Assembly (NCBI GenBank): GCA_024291935.2
Contig: CM044317.1
Span: 58,704,730-58,768,729 of the forward strand
Direction: 5' to 3'
Length of the DNA stretch: 64,000 nt
Source: Okapia johnstoni
Taxonomy: Eukaryota; Chordata; Mammalia; Artiodactyla; Giraffidae
Made by a program: the position numbers and the translations under genes. Below the pieces are notes generated by a model, which made no database searches, was not told the DNA's origin, and was given only the letters and a program-made list of their open reading frames with translations. Shown in pieces: positions 27,201 through 42,200 of the stretch; position 1 is the first letter of the stretch, and every line of letters begins with the position of its first letter.

Positions 27201-30200
27201 AATTAAAACATATCCTTTATAACAAACTACATAACAAAGCAATAAAATTAGTTCTGAGATCTATAATAAATAACCACTTACACAGAGAAATTGTTCTCTT
27301 TGAGAATTTCCTGAAGTCTCTTCTGAAATTTTTTTTCACTTTCTGTTGCTGGCACAAACCTGTGATCTTTGAATTTTAAAAGTTCATTAAAAACTGTAGA
27401 CAGCAAATGAATGAAATAGTTTCCTTTTTCTTAGAGTAGCTTTTAAAGTGGTAGCAATTTCCTATATTTGACACATATAACACCACCTAAAAATAGTCCC
27501 ATTATAAATCAAACAAAAAAGAAATAGTTGTTACTGAAGCTATAAAATTAAGCACTTAAAGTCATTTCAAGATTAAGTTCTATAAATTAAATATAAAACA
27601 GAAAAACATTATTTTCTATCTAAAAATGTTATCATTCACCATGAACCCAGAAATTTTCCCTGTATAAAATATTTCTATTTTAAAACGCATAAAAGGCATT
27701 CAAAATTTATCAGAGGATTTTTAGTGTCCATGAGATTATAACCCAAATTTTAATTGGACTTCAGTATAGGCTTACTACTGTATTTCAAATATATTTGCCT
27801 TTTAAATTGTCTTCTATTCTTTCACCTTTATTTAACAATTTGTTGTATCCATGGCATTTAAAACATTTCTTCCAATTCTTTTTGAATGTACCAAAATTTA
27901 GCAAAAAATCAAATGAGTATTTTCTTCAGAGATGTACAGGTAATCAAAGTCAGAATTTATGATATACCCAGAGAAATAATTTGGGGATAGAATTTCATGG
28001 GTTACATTTTCAAAGCTTAATGAACTAAACAGTGTTTCTAAGTTGGGATTCATGCTCTTCTGTAAGTATTCTATAGCTCATTTGGAAATGCCAAGGTTAA
28101 AACATCCTAGAGAATGAAAAAGGAGAAAAGGGTAGAATGAAAACCAAGGCCAATGAAGATGTCAATTTCTTATAAGAGACAATAAGTGACACTTTGGATG
28201 TGAAGAATAATGAGAATATGAAGAAAAATATGTAAAAAATTTAAATGTAGTTTGAAAAGCAAAATCTAATGTCAAGGTAAAAATTCAATGGCTTGTAGTT
28301 TTTCATTAAAATATCCAGTTAAAAAAATATCAAGAGAGTATTATTAGGCTTGTACCTTGTGATTCAGGTTGACTAATTTGAGAAGTTTCATTTCTATTTC
28401 TTCGCCGCTGCTTTTCATCTTCCCATATGGACTGTAGACCAGGGTTTCCACCAATTTGAGCTGTAAGCACAATAATACTTTAATAAGACAAGGGTCAAAG
28501 TGAAATTTATACTTGCTTAAAAAAAAAGAGAACTCCATACTTTAAAAAAAAAATGTTGCCTTTAAGAAAAACAATTACCTACTGTGTATAATAAAAAAAA
28601 TTATCCCAACCTACATTTACTATATTACTCCCTTTTTAGTTTCCTTACTAGTTCCATAAACATTTGAATACGATTCAAACATCTGATGATAGTCAACAGA
28701 CCCAAAAGTCCCCTCCCTGGTACATAATTGGAAAATAAAAAAATTAGAAGGCAGAACATGGTAAATTCTTTTATAATGGCTAATTTATTTATTTAGTGTC
28801 ACACTTACTTTAGGTTTATGTCTATACAAACAAACTCATATGAATGAAGCATAAATGAAAAAATGACTATCTCATCAGGGGTACAGGAAAAAAATCTTCA
28901 TAATATTTTACATCTTTCTTTAACTAATTTCACTTCCATAGTGATGTTTTCTTCCATATTTTTTCCATTCTTTGGTCACGGATTTTTAAAAATAAAAATA
29001 TATATTAAGAATAACTGTGTATATACCTTCAATGTCCAACCGATTTAAGATATCAGCAGCTACAGCATCCACTTCTAATTCACAAGTACTCTGTGGTTCA
29101 ACACCTTCCAGTATTAAAGAGCTGTATTAAAGAAGTATCAAAAGACACAATAATTATGTAAGAGAAAATTTTCTTAAGATTTCTCTTAAATGATTTTTCA
29201 TGTTTAAGGGGTAACCAGAAAGCCAGTGATATTTATCAATTGATAACTCTACAGAGATATTTTTAGGATCATTTTACGTACTTTGGTTCATTATATTTTA
29301 TATAAAAGGAATGTACAGGGCTTCCCTGATAGCTCAGTGGTAAAGAATCTGCCTGCCAATGCAGGAGTTCAGTTCAGTTCAGTTCAGTCGCGTCCGACTC
29401 TTTACAACCCCATGAACTGCAGCACGCCAGGCCTCTCTGTCCATCACCAACTCCCGGAGTCTACCCAAATCCATGTCCATCGAGTCAGTGATGCCATCCA
29501 ACCATCTCATCCTCTGTCGCCCCCTTCTCCTCCTGCCCCCAATCCTACCCAGCATTAGGGTCTTTTCCAATGAGTCAACCCTTCGCATGAGGTGGCCAAA
29601 GTATTGGAGTTTCAGCTTCAACATCAGTCCTTCCAATGAACACCCAGGATTGATCTCCTTTAGGATGGACTGGTTGGATCTCCTTGCAGTCCAAGGGACT
29701 CTCAAGAGTCTTCTCAAACACCACAGTTCAAAAGCATCAATTCTGCGGTGCTCAGCTTTCTTCACCATCCAACTCTCACATCCATACATGACTACTGGAA
29801 AAACCATAGCCGTGACTAGATGGACTTTTGTTGGCAAAGTAATGTCTCTGCTTTTAAATATGCTATCTAGGTTGGTCATAACCTTCCTTCCAAGGAGTAA
29901 GTGGCTTTTAATTTCATGGCTGCAATCACCATCAGCAGTGATTTTGGAGCCCAAAAAAACAAAGTCTGACACTGTTTCCACTGTTTCCCCATCTATTTCC
30001 CATGAAGTGATGGGACCAGATGCCATGATCTTAGTTTTCTGAACGTTGAGCTTTAAGCCAACTTTTTCACTCTCCTCTTTCACTTTCATCAAGAGGCTCT
30101 TTAGTTCTTCTTCACTTTCTGCCATAAGGGTGGTGTCATCTGCATATCTGAGGTTATTGATATTTCTCCCGGCAATCTTGATTCCAGCTTGTGCCTCATC

Positions 30201-33200
30201 GAGCCCAGAGTTTCTCATGATGTACTCTGCATATAAGTTAAATAAGCAGGGTGACAATATACAGCCTTGACATACTCCTTTTCCTATTTGGAACCAGTCT
30301 GTTGTTCCATGTCCACAAGTTCAATCCCTGCTCTGGGAAGATCCCACATGCTGTGGGGAAACTAAGCTCATGCACCATAACTAATAAGCCTGTGCTCTAG
30401 AGCCTGGGAGCCGAAACTGCTGAGGCCGCGTGCCCTAGAGCCTGTGTTCCTCAACAAGAGAGGCCACTGCAATGAGAAGTTGTAACTAGAGAGTAGCCCC
30501 AGCTGTCTGCAACTAGAGATAGCCCTTGAAACAACAATGACCCAGCACAGACAAAAATAAACAATAAATAAATACATAAAATTATATAAATACATAAAAG
30601 GGAATATACAATGTTTCAGCATGTGGGTCATATCCAGAGCAAGCTGGGTTAAGACAGTAGAGAGACAAGAGAGGGGACTCATCAAAACCATACACATATG
30701 CAATTACTTGCCCAGAGGCATCTATCGTAGCAATTATTAAAAGATGGTTTTTAAAAATTAGGAGGAAATATATAACAAGAGTTGAGGGGAGATAAACATA
30801 TTGAAAAATGGGCAAGTGATACTGCTCTCCCTGCCTTCAATGACTACTACTGAGCTGGGGAATGCTTTAAAACTTTCTATAACATTAGAATTGCAAAACC
30901 ACCCAAGTCCAGTATTGGGATCAAGCTAGGAAAAGAGGTGATACCATAAGGTCATGTTTTAAGAGAAACATATTAACAAAACTCATTCTCCATTGTCCAT
31001 ACCTAAGAAATAAGTTTATTTTTTTAATTGATTTATTTTTTATTTGAAGGATAATTGCTTTACAGAATTTTGTTGTATTCTGTCAAACCTCCACATGAAT
31101 CAGCCATAGGTATAAAATTTGATGGAACATAAGCAGTTAATTTGTTAAAACAAAGAATTTTTATAATTTATCTATACACATATGTAGATACAGATATACA
31201 GACACAACACACATATATCTTCTTACCACTGAGGAGGGACATGTTCGTCAAACTATCAAAGTATATCCATCTCTTTAACTTTCAGAAAAAGTAATTCTCA
31301 ATACAGCTTGTCTAATTTAACAAAAAAAGTTATGCCATGAAATAAAGTATCAGATAAAATAGTTTTGGCCAATAGTTTTCTCCTTTATACTAAAATGTTT
31401 CACAATTTTGAAAGAATTATATTATAAATTTCAAGGGTGAATTTTCCAGGAGTAGATCATTTGTGACAAAGGGAGGAAATATTTAAAAATGCAATTTCAC
31501 AGTAGAAACTTGCAATTATTTCTTGCCCTTATTAAAAACTGCTTCAGACACTCAGAATAGGAGGTGTTACCAGGGAAAGGATGTTGTTGCTGTTCAGTTG
31601 CTCAGATTGGTCTGACTCTTTGCGACCCCATGAACTGAAGCAAGCCAGGCTTCCCTACCCTTCACCATCTCCTCTGAATGAGTTTGCTCAAACTCATTGA
31701 GTCAGTGGTGCCATCCAACCATCTCATCCTCTGTCATCCCCTTCTCCTCCCGCCCTCAATTTTTTCCCAGCATCAGGGTCTTTTCCAATGAGTCGGCTCT
31801 TCCCATCAGATGGCAAAAGTACTGGAGCTTCAGCTTCAGCACTTTCAATCAATATTCAGGGTTGATTTCCTTTAGGATTGATTGGTTTGACCTCCTTGCA
31901 GTCTAAGGGACTCTCAAAAGTCTTCTCCAGCACCACAGTTCGAAGGCATCAATTCTTCAGCCCTCAGCCTTTTTTATTGTCCAGCTCTCACATCTATACA
32001 TGACTAAGCTTCCCTGGTGGCTCAGACGGCAAAGAATCTGCCTGCAATGTGGGAGACCTGGATTCAATTCCTTGGTTGGGAAGAACCTCTGGAGAAGGGC
32101 ATGGCAACCCACTCTAGCATTCTTGCCTGGAGAACCCCCATGGAATGAGGAGCCTGGTGGGCTATAGTCCATGTGGTCGCAAAGAGGTGGACATGACTGA
32201 GTAACTAAGCACAGCACGTATGGACCTTTGTAGGTGAAGTAATGTCTCTGCTTTTTAATATGCTGTCTAGGTTTGTCATTGCTTTTCTTCCAAGGAGAAA
32301 CAACTTTTAATTTCATGGCTGCAGTCACAATCTGCAGTGATTTTGGAGCCCAAGAAAATAAAGTCTGTCACTGTTTCCATTGTTTCCCCATCTATTTGCC
32401 ATGAAGTGATGGGACTGGATGCCATGATCTTAGTTTTCTCAATGTTGAACTTTAAGCTAACTTTTTCACTCTCCTCTTTCACCTTCATCAAGAGGCTCTT
32501 TAATTCTTCTTCACTTTCTGCCATAAAAGTGGTGTCATCTGCGTATCTGAGGTTATTGATAGTTCTCCCCACAATCTTGATTCCAGCTTGTGGTTCATCC
32601 AGCCCAGCATTTCACATGATATACTCTGCATGTAAGTTAAATAAGCAGGGTGACAATATATAGCCTTGACGTACTCCTTTTCCTATTTGGAACCAGTCTG
32701 TTGTTCCATGTCCAGTTCTAACTGCTGCTTCCTGACCTGCATGAAGGTTTCACAAGAGGCAGGTCAGGTGGTCTGGTATTCCCATCTCTTTAAGAATTTT
32801 CCACAGTTTGTTGTGATCTACATAGTCAAAGGCTTTAGCATAGTCAATGAAGCAAAACTAGATGTTTTCCTGGAATTCTCTAGCTTTTTCTATGATTCAG
32901 TGGATGTTGGCAATTTGATCTCTGGTTCCTTTGCCTTTTCTAAATCCACCTTGAACATCTGGAAGTTCTTGGTTCACATACTGTTGAGACCTAGCTAGAA
33001 GGATTTTGGGCATTACTTTGTTATCATGTGAATTGAGTGCAATTGTGCAGTAGTTTGAACATTCTTTGGCATTGCCCTTCTTTGGGAATGGAATAAAAAC
33101 TGGCCTTTTCCAAACCTGTGGCCACTGTCGAATTTTCCAAATTTGCTGGCATAGTGAGTGAAGCACTTGAACAGCATCATCTTTTTGGAAGTTGCTACTG

Positions 33201-36200
33201 CTGCTGCTAAGTCGCTTCAGTCGTGTCCAACTCTGTGCGACCCCATAGACGGCAGCCCACCAGGCTCCCCCGTCCCTGGGATTCTCCAGGCAAGAACACT
33301 GGAGTGGGTTGCCATTTCCTTCTCCAGTTCATGAAAGGGAAAAATGAAAGTGAAGTCGCTCAGTCGTGTCCGACTCTTAGAGACCCCATGGACTGCAGCC
33401 TACCAGGCTCCTCTGTCCATGGGATTTTCCAGGCAAGAGTACTGGAGTGGGGTGCCATTTTTGGAAGTAGTTTTCAGAAATTAAAAAACTGCTTTCAGTA
33501 AAGAGAAAAAAAAACCTAGAGGGGTGGGATACCATGGGAGGTAGGTAGGAGGTTGAAGAGGGAGGGGACATATGTTTAACTATGGCTGATTCATGTTTAT
33601 ATGTGGAAGAGACCAACACAATATTGTAAAGCAATAATTCTCCAACTAGAAATAATTTTTTAAAAATTAAAGTAAATTTGAGCCTGCAAATACATGTAGG
33701 CCATTCATTTTAATTATGAAAGGTAGATAAGCAATACAATGGTAATTAGACAACTGTACCTCTCTGAATATTTCTATTCACAGCTTAACACAATAGACCC
33801 ACAAATTACAGTCACTGCAGGTAGAGCTCAGACATCTGCAATTTTAAAAAATCTCTTCAGATCATTCTGATGGGCAGCCAGGTTGAGATTATTGCAGTAG
33901 ATTCAACCTTTGTGAATTCAACACTCTGGAAAATGACTGAAGGTCCATGATATGTGGTAACTTACAATGAGCCAGCAGGGCTTCCCTGGTGGCTCAATGG
34001 AAAAGAACCTGCCTGCCAATGCAGGAGATGTGGGTTCAATCCCTGGGTCAGGAAGATTCCCTGGAAATGGCAATGCACACCAGTATTCTCACATGGGAAA
34101 TCCCATGGACACAAGAGCCTAGTGGGCTACAGTCCATAGGGTTGCAAAAGAGTTGGACACGACTTAGCAATACCACCACCACCACAGCAGGTAAAGTTAG
34201 TAGACTTGCAAACTCAGCACTCTCATCTCATTGAGTTTGTTGCTATTTGTTTCAGCCCTTGAAATAATGTTTGTGAAGGAATATAAAACATTTCAAGTTT
34301 GAAAAAAAAAAAAAAAAGGTACCCAGAGAAAGATGCTCACACGGGGGTAAAAATGAGACTAATAAAATTTAAGAGTACTGATTTGGCAAAAATGTTTATG
34401 ACGTTTCATTATTTGTATTTGATGAAATGCTAGATTTTCATGGTTAATACAAGAAGCCTAAAAATACGGGACAAAAATATATAGCTAACCTAGATTTATT
34501 ACAAATTCTAGTTCTGAATACCTTGTCTAATTTCACTAGTTTGCCATTTCATATCTTTGCTCTGTACCGTACTGTGCTCAGTCATTTCCAACTCTCTGTC
34601 ACCCCATGGACTACAGCTCACCAGGCTCCTCTGTCCATGGGATTTTCCAGGCAAGAACTAGAGTGGTTTGTCATTTCCTTCTCCAGGGGATATTTCTAAC
34701 CCAGGGATCCCACTTGTGTCTCCTGCACCAGCAGGCAGATTCTTTACCACCGAGCCACCAGGGAAGCTCATCTATGCTTTTAAAAGTAATAATTCAAACT
34801 TTTCATTATAATACACAGAGTTTCTTTAAACTAACTCCTAACCAGTGAAGCTTTACTATATAGTCTTACGACCTAACAAGAACCATGCTTGCTAAAAAAG
34901 GCTTCCAATACAAATAAACCTTGATTTGAGTTGATCATGCAAAAAACAACTTACTAAATATAGAACTTTGAAAACCAAGGGATCTAGTGAGTAGGTCAAA
35001 TCCTTGGGTTAAGCTGATTTGTTCCAATTTTAGCGAGATAGAGGAACTATATCACAGGCACAAAAACTGGACAGAAAACAGCTTGTCAGTCACTTTGTTC
35101 TGGACTAATTAGAACTTGAATTTGATGCATTAAATAACACTCTAAAATTAATACCATTTCAACATAATTATAAAAACAATTCTGCTGTTATCTGAGGACC
35201 CTAGAAGCACATACGTATGTATACGTGTATGACTTTACCAAAAAGTCCTGACATTTGCTAACTGAATCCAGAGGTAAGGCAAGTCACTGTCCACTTGGAA
35301 GTCTTTGAAGTCTCATTATGGCATAATATTAGTCATAAGTCAACATACTTCTATCATTATTTAATAAAGTCTTAATGTTAGGTCTTAAAAAGCCAAAATA
35401 ATTCTATAATATGGAAATTCTGTGAAGAAGATATTGGTATCCTAAACTATATAAATTAAGCTCTAAACAAATATTCTTATGACAGCTTATCTTCAACTGA
35501 TTAATAAATTCACATTTTATCATGAAATAAAAAGTCATCTAACTGAATAGTTCTACTTTGCATCCTTCATTAAAAAAAAAAAAAAAAAAAACCCACTTAA
35601 AACTTATCAGGTGACATATATGTAGTGAAACAAGAGGACACCACACCACCCCATTAATACCCGAATGATCAACAAAACAATCAAGAAAACTTGGGCAACA
35701 ACTTTTTGGTACAAAACAAAAATCCTCTACTTCTATGTAGATTAAGATATTATGATAATTTTGACAGGTACTGATTATAAATATACTTTATAGTAGGGAA
35801 ATCTAAGTCTTTAGAATATCTTACCTTCTCTAAGAGTCTAATAAATACTAAACAGTCAAAAGAAATCACAAATTGTATTATTCATATACACTACAGTAAC
35901 CCACTTTTTTTCTCACAAGTATTCAGAAATATTTAGGGGTTATTTTTATTAAAAATATTTTCAATTTAGGATTGATTGGTTTACCTACTGATTTAAATAT
36001 TTATTTGCTGTGCCATGTAACATAGGGGATCTTAGTTCCCTGACCAGGAATGGAACCCCCCTGAAGTGGAAGTTTGGAGTCTTAATCACTGGACAACCAG
36101 GGAAGTCCTGCTATTTAGGTTTTAAATTGCTTTTTTATTATATGATTTTTACTTGATAAGTTGTGTGTGTGTGTGCTTAGTCACTCAGTCATGTCTGACT

Positions 36201-39200
36201 TTTTGTGACCCCAATGTACTGCAGCCCACCAGGTTCCACTGTCCATGGGATTCTCCACACAAGAATAATGGAGTGCGTAGCCATTTCCTTCTTCAGGGGA
36301 TCTACCTGACCCAGGGATCGAACCCAGGTCTCCTGCATTGCAGGTGGATTCTCTACTCTCTGAGTCACTAGGGAAGCCCACTTAACAAGTTGTAGGATGT
36401 CAATTTAGAATATACAAACAAGATAGATGTTGGAGAGAAGTATAAAAATTTATCTTCAGATTCCTTTTATTAATTAGGTCATAACTAAAAGAAAAAGCAC
36501 AAGTTCCAGAAAAACATCTCTTTCTGCTTTATTGACTATGCCAAAGCCTTTGACTGTGTGAATCACAATAAACTGTGGAAAATTCTTAAAGAGATGGGAA
36601 TACCAGACCACCTGATCTGTCTCTTGAGAAACTGTATGCAGGTCAGGAAGCAACAGTTAGAATTGGACATGGAACAACAGACTGGTTCCAAATAGGAAAA
36701 GGAGTACATCAAAATAAGTACCCTGCTTATTTAACTTATATGCAGAGTACATCATGAGAAATGCTGGGCTGGAAGAAGCACAAGCTGGAATCAAGATTGC
36801 CAGGAGAAATACCAATAACCTCAGATATGCAGATAACACCACCCTTATGGCAGAAAGTGAAGAACTAAAGAGCCTCTTGATGAAAGTGAAAGAGGAGAGT
36901 GAAAAAGTTGGCTTAAAGCTCAACGTTCAGAAAACTAAGATCATGGCATCTGGCCCCATCACTTCATGGGAAATAGATGGGGAAACAGTGGAAACAGTGT
37001 CAGACTTTATTTTGGGGGTCTCCAGAATCACTGCAGATGGGGATTACAGCCATGAAATTAAAAGACACTTACTCCTTGGAAGGAAAACTATGACCAACCT
37101 AGATAGCATATTAAAAAGCAGTGACATTACTTTGCCAACAAAGGTCCGTCTAGTCAAGGCTATGGTTTTTTCAGTAGTCATGTATGGATGTGAGAGTTGG
37201 ACGGTGAAGAAAGCTGAGGGCCACAGAATTGATGCTTTTGAACTGTGGTGTTGGAGAAGACTCCTGAGAGTCCCTTGGACTGCAAGGAGATCCAACCAGT
37301 CCATCCTAAAGGAGATCAGTCCTGGGTGTTCATTGGAAGGACTTATGTTGAAGCTGAAACTCCAACACTTTGGCCACCTCATGCGAAGAGCTGACTCATT
37401 GGAAAAGACCCTGATGCTGGGAAGGTTTGGGGGCAGGAGGAGAAGGGGATGACAGAGGATGAGATGGCTGAATGGCATCACTGACTCGATTGACATGAAT
37501 TTGGGTAAACTCCGGGAGTTGGTGATGGACAGGGAGGCTTGGCGTGCTGTGATTCACGGGGTCGCAAAGAGTCGGACACGACTGAATGACTGAAATGAAC
37601 TGAACTGAATAACTAGGTATATTTTCAACCTATTTTCACAGTTTATTTTTGAAATCTATGATCCATGTAACATACTAATGTTGAGATTTGCTTTTTTGAT
37701 AAACTTATAAAGAAACAATTATAAAATTAAATTATGCTAACCCCTGATTTCTGAATAGAGTAGGACATATGTAAATAAGTTTTCTTTTCCTTTACAACAT
37801 TAACTAACCTTGGTATTTCGCCTTCTTCCCACCGAAATAAAGTACCAGTAAGGGAATTTTTTCCTGGTAGTCGATCCTTGCAAGACCCAATCGGATGCAA
37901 TGGATCACCTAGAAATAAAAAGGCAAAAGGGTTAAGTTTACTTTTAACTTGCATATAATTACTCTTTAGGTAAATTAGCATACAACCCACATGACTAGTT
38001 CCTAAAACTGTATCCTAAAAATTCATAAACATACTGGAATGCATTTGCACAGTGGAGTAAGGATTCCAAATGGAGAGGGGGGAAAGTATCTGCAATATAT
38101 GGATATGAAAGAGAAATGGCCATAATACTTTCATACTAGAATAAAAGTATGATACACTTAAACACATTATAGCGATAGGTGTGCTTAAAACTTCATTAAA
38201 AAAAAACTAAGAATTTTTGTAGACTTTAATCTAAATTCCTAGGGTATTCTGTATGAGCCTCAATTAAAATTCCAGTGGAAACCAGATTCCAGATAAAATT
38301 CAAAATATACTGTAATACTAATCCTTGAATAAAAAGAAAACACACAATGCACTCCAAAAGTAATAGCAGTAACAGCAAGTGGAAAGCTGGGGCAAATGCA
38401 AATACAATTTGACCAGTGGTTGGAGAGAACTACATTTTTGCTTAGTTATCCCAGATGCATAAACAGAGTCCAGGAGCCATGCTTTGGAAATGGTCTCTAA
38501 ATGTTAGCAATCTTTTGGTGATCTCTTATGAGGAATTTAAATTTTCAGATAAACAAAGCTTGAATGAGTACCAAAGAAAGAATCCCAACATAAAGTATTT
38601 TTTTAACTTCTCACTTTATATTGGAGGATATCTGATTAACAATGATGTGTAAGAAAGACACTAAATTTGCAATCCTCTTCAACTAAATTTAATACTTATT
38701 TGGTGAGCTTGATCACAAAATTATGTAATTAATTAGACTTACCATCTTTGCTGCTTTAACAAAACATGAATCAAACCATGTAAGTGGTTCTATCTACCTT
38801 CAGAAGTTTTTGAAGGCTTTGGTGTTATGCGACAAGAATATTTATATGAAATACTTGGTAAGTTGTAAATTACAAAACAATTATTTTCTAATAAAATTTA
38901 TATGAGTGAATAATCTATGTGTTTACTAATTACCAAGTTACCTATCATAGTATTAAAATTCACACTTTATCTCCAGTTTTTGTATTACTTTATTTTATAA
39001 ATATATTTGTCATTCTTTTCAACTCTGGATGTTAAAAGTGTAATATAAAGTCACTATGGAGAATAGTAAAAAATGCCTCTGATCTAAAAAATATTTACTC
39101 TAAGTACTTCTATATACTTCACCTTAATAATATTTCCATTTCATTCGACAACTGAGTATATAACTGAATACTAAGACAAAATGGTATATGCATACATAAT

Positions 39201-42200
39201 ATTAAAATTTCTAAATATTTTTCACTTTTAAATTTACTTTCAAAAGACTACATTAAAGACTACATTATCTTGTTTTATAAGATAAAAATATTAAGTTACA
39301 CATACATATTTATAATAAGTTTACTGTCCATTTAATTATATATCTGAGATAACATGATAAAATGTTAATACAAAAAATAATTCACCTATTCTTTCCATTT
39401 CAGTATAATGTTTAATCTATTTTTTTTGAACAAAACAAAAACCTGAAGGTTTATTTAGTAATGATAAATTAAAACACAAATTTTATTTCATCATACTTGA
39501 AATTTCTCTTTTAATTTTCCCTAAAGAAATTTCATAAATTTCTGCCTTCCAGTTGTACTTTCCAATACTCATCTAACTTTTAAAACTAAAATAAATGGCT
39601 TACATATATTTGCTAATTAAGACTCTTCTCATGCTTTTTCACCTATTGGAAACAAACTTTTGTAAAAAGGACATCCTTTTCTTATAAATACCTCCTACAC
39701 ATTCTCTAAAACATTTTCCATTCCTCAATCCTTCTTGTACTCCCAGCTATATTTGACACTGATAACCAACCGGTTGTTCCCCCAGTAACCTTTTTACTTT
39801 GGAAGAATTTTAGATACAGAAACGTTCCAAAGATAGTACGGTTTCTGAATACTGCTTATCACATCCTTCCCATTGTTAACATTTTACGTTACCACAATAT
39901 ATCTATCAAAGAAACTGACACAGGTACATTCCTATTAACTACTATGCACTTTATTTAAATTTCACCAGTTTACCCACTACTGTCCATTTTCTGTTTCAGG
40001 GATCTAAAGTAAGATACCTCATTGTAGTTAGTTATCATGTGTTCCTAGTCTCCTCTGCTCTATTTTTTCAGTCTTTCCTCATTTTTCATGACCTCAACAG
40101 TCACGCTTACTGGTTAGGTAACCTAAAGAATGTCCTCCAATCCAGGCTTGTTGATGTTTTCTTACGACTAGATTGTCATTATGAGTTTTCGTGGAGAATA
40201 CCACAATGAGGTATTTTTATGAAGAATTCCATGATGATCACATCATAAGAGAGGGACATGATATCCAAATAACGCTATATCCAATGATTGGGGCTGTTAA
40301 CAATCAGTACTTGGTTAGGGTACATTTTTATGGATTTGATGACTGTAGAAAATCATACCACCATGCAAGTAACATGCAGAATAATTCATCCCTAAAGTCC
40401 CCCTATATATTTGTCTTGTAATCAGTATTCTACTCTTCTCCAATTCTCGGCAACCACTAATATATTTTCCATTTCTATACTTTCACCTTTACCAGAATGT
40501 TATATGAATAAAATCATACAATTTGTATATGTCCCTGGTTGCTCAGATGGTAAAAGCTGTCTCCAATGGAGGAGACCTAGGTTCGATCCCTGGGTCAGGA
40601 AGATCCCCTGGAGAAGGTAATGGCAACCCATTCCAGTATTCTTGCCTGGAGAATTCCATGCACAGAGGTACCTAGTGGGCCACAGTCCACGGGGTCAGAA
40701 AGAGTCAGACATGACTAAGTGACTAACACATATGCACATACAACTTGTAGTCTTTTAGATCTGGCTTTCACTTAGTAAATGATTTAAACTTTCATCAATG
40801 CTGAAGGAATCAATATTGTGATGTGTTTCACTGATAAACAGTATTCCAATGTGTTGGTATACAACCGTTTATCCATGGCCCCCACTGAGTAAACATCTTG
40901 GTTACTTTAGATTTTTAGCAATTATGAAATAAAGCAGTTATAAACATCTGCATACAGGTTTTTGGGTGGACATAAGTTGTTTTCTTTTTTGCACTGGGGT
41001 ATAGCCAGTTGACAAACAATGTTGTGACAGTTTCAGGTGAACAGTGAAGGGACTCAGCCATACATATACACGTATCCATTCTCCCCTCAACTCCCCTCCC
41101 ATCCAGGCTGCCACATAACATTTGGGTGGACGTAAGTTTTAAATCACTGGGTAAACATACAGAAGTGTAATTGCTCGGTCCTACAGTAAGTCTGTATTTT
41201 ACATTACAAGAAATTGGCAAACTGTCTTCCAAAATGACTGCACTATTTTGCCTTCCCACAAGCAACGAATGAGAGTTGACGTTGTTTCCATTCTTATCAG
41301 CATTTGTTTATTGCTAGTTTTTTGGATATTACACATTCTAATAATGTGTAATGGTAGTTCTTTGTGGTTTTAATATGTATTTCCCTTAATGATATATACA
41401 GTATTGAGAATCATCTTTTCCTACGTTTGCCATCCTTGTATCCTCTGTTGAAATTTCTGTTCATGTCTTTTGGCCATTTTTAATGGGGCTGTTTGCTTTC
41501 CTATTACTGAGTTTTAAGAGTTCTTTATTTATTCTTGGAGAAGGAAATGTCAACCCACTCCAGTATTCTTGCCTGGAGAATCCCATGGACAGAGAAGCCT
41601 TGTGGGCTACAGTCCATGGGGTTGCAGAGTCGGACACGACTGAGTGACTAACACTTTATATATTGTAGATATAAGTATTTTATCAGATATATAATTTGAA
41701 TATATTCTCTCCCAGTCGGTGACTTACCTCTTCATTTTTCTAATATTACTTGTTATAGAAAGTTTTTAACTTTGACAAAATCAACTTGTTAGGCAGATTT
41801 TCTTATTGTTTTCTTCTAGAAATCTGATAATTTTACATTTAAGTCTGTGATCCATTTTGAGTTAATTTTTACACAGGGTGTGGAACGTGTCTGGGCTCTT
41901 TAATTTTTATTTTTTTATCTGTTTGTCCATTTTTTTATTTACTTTTGGTTGCCTGGGGTCTTCTTTGCTGTGCCAGCTTTCTCTAGTTGCAGTGAGCGAG
42001 GGCTACTCTTCATTGTGATGCATGGGCTTCTCATCGCAGTGGCTTCTTTTGTTGCAGAGCACAGGCTCTAGGGTGTGTGGGCTTCAGTAGCTGTGGCTCA
42101 CAGGCCTAGCTGCTCTGTGGTATGTGGACTCTTCCTGGACCAGGGATCAAACCTGTGTTCCCTGCACCAGATGGTGGATTCCTATCCACTGCACTGCCAG

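Larger units (their letters stand above)
29122..37808 (-). other. REV3L: REV3L intron 5
   Basis: The 8.7-kb intron is the most repeat-dense of the fully contained introns. It has three BovB copies (two minus, one plus), one CHR SINE split by BovB, one partial CHR, one Bov-A2, several Bov-tA copies and an L1 3' end. The stretches 30600-31030, 31110-31577, 33720-33972 and 34770-36005 hold nothing I can assign apart from poly(A) runs. Confidence 0.85.

Noticed and set aside
29319..29370. tRNA gene
   Set aside because: The tRNA-like sequence is the head of a CHR SINE. It lacks a complete cloverleaf and belongs to a repeated family; the same applies to the Bov-tA ends.
29379..30257. 292-residue frame as a host gene
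   Set aside because: It is the BovB reverse transcriptase C-terminal part, with the retrotransposon 3' tail directly after it and several sister copies in the window.
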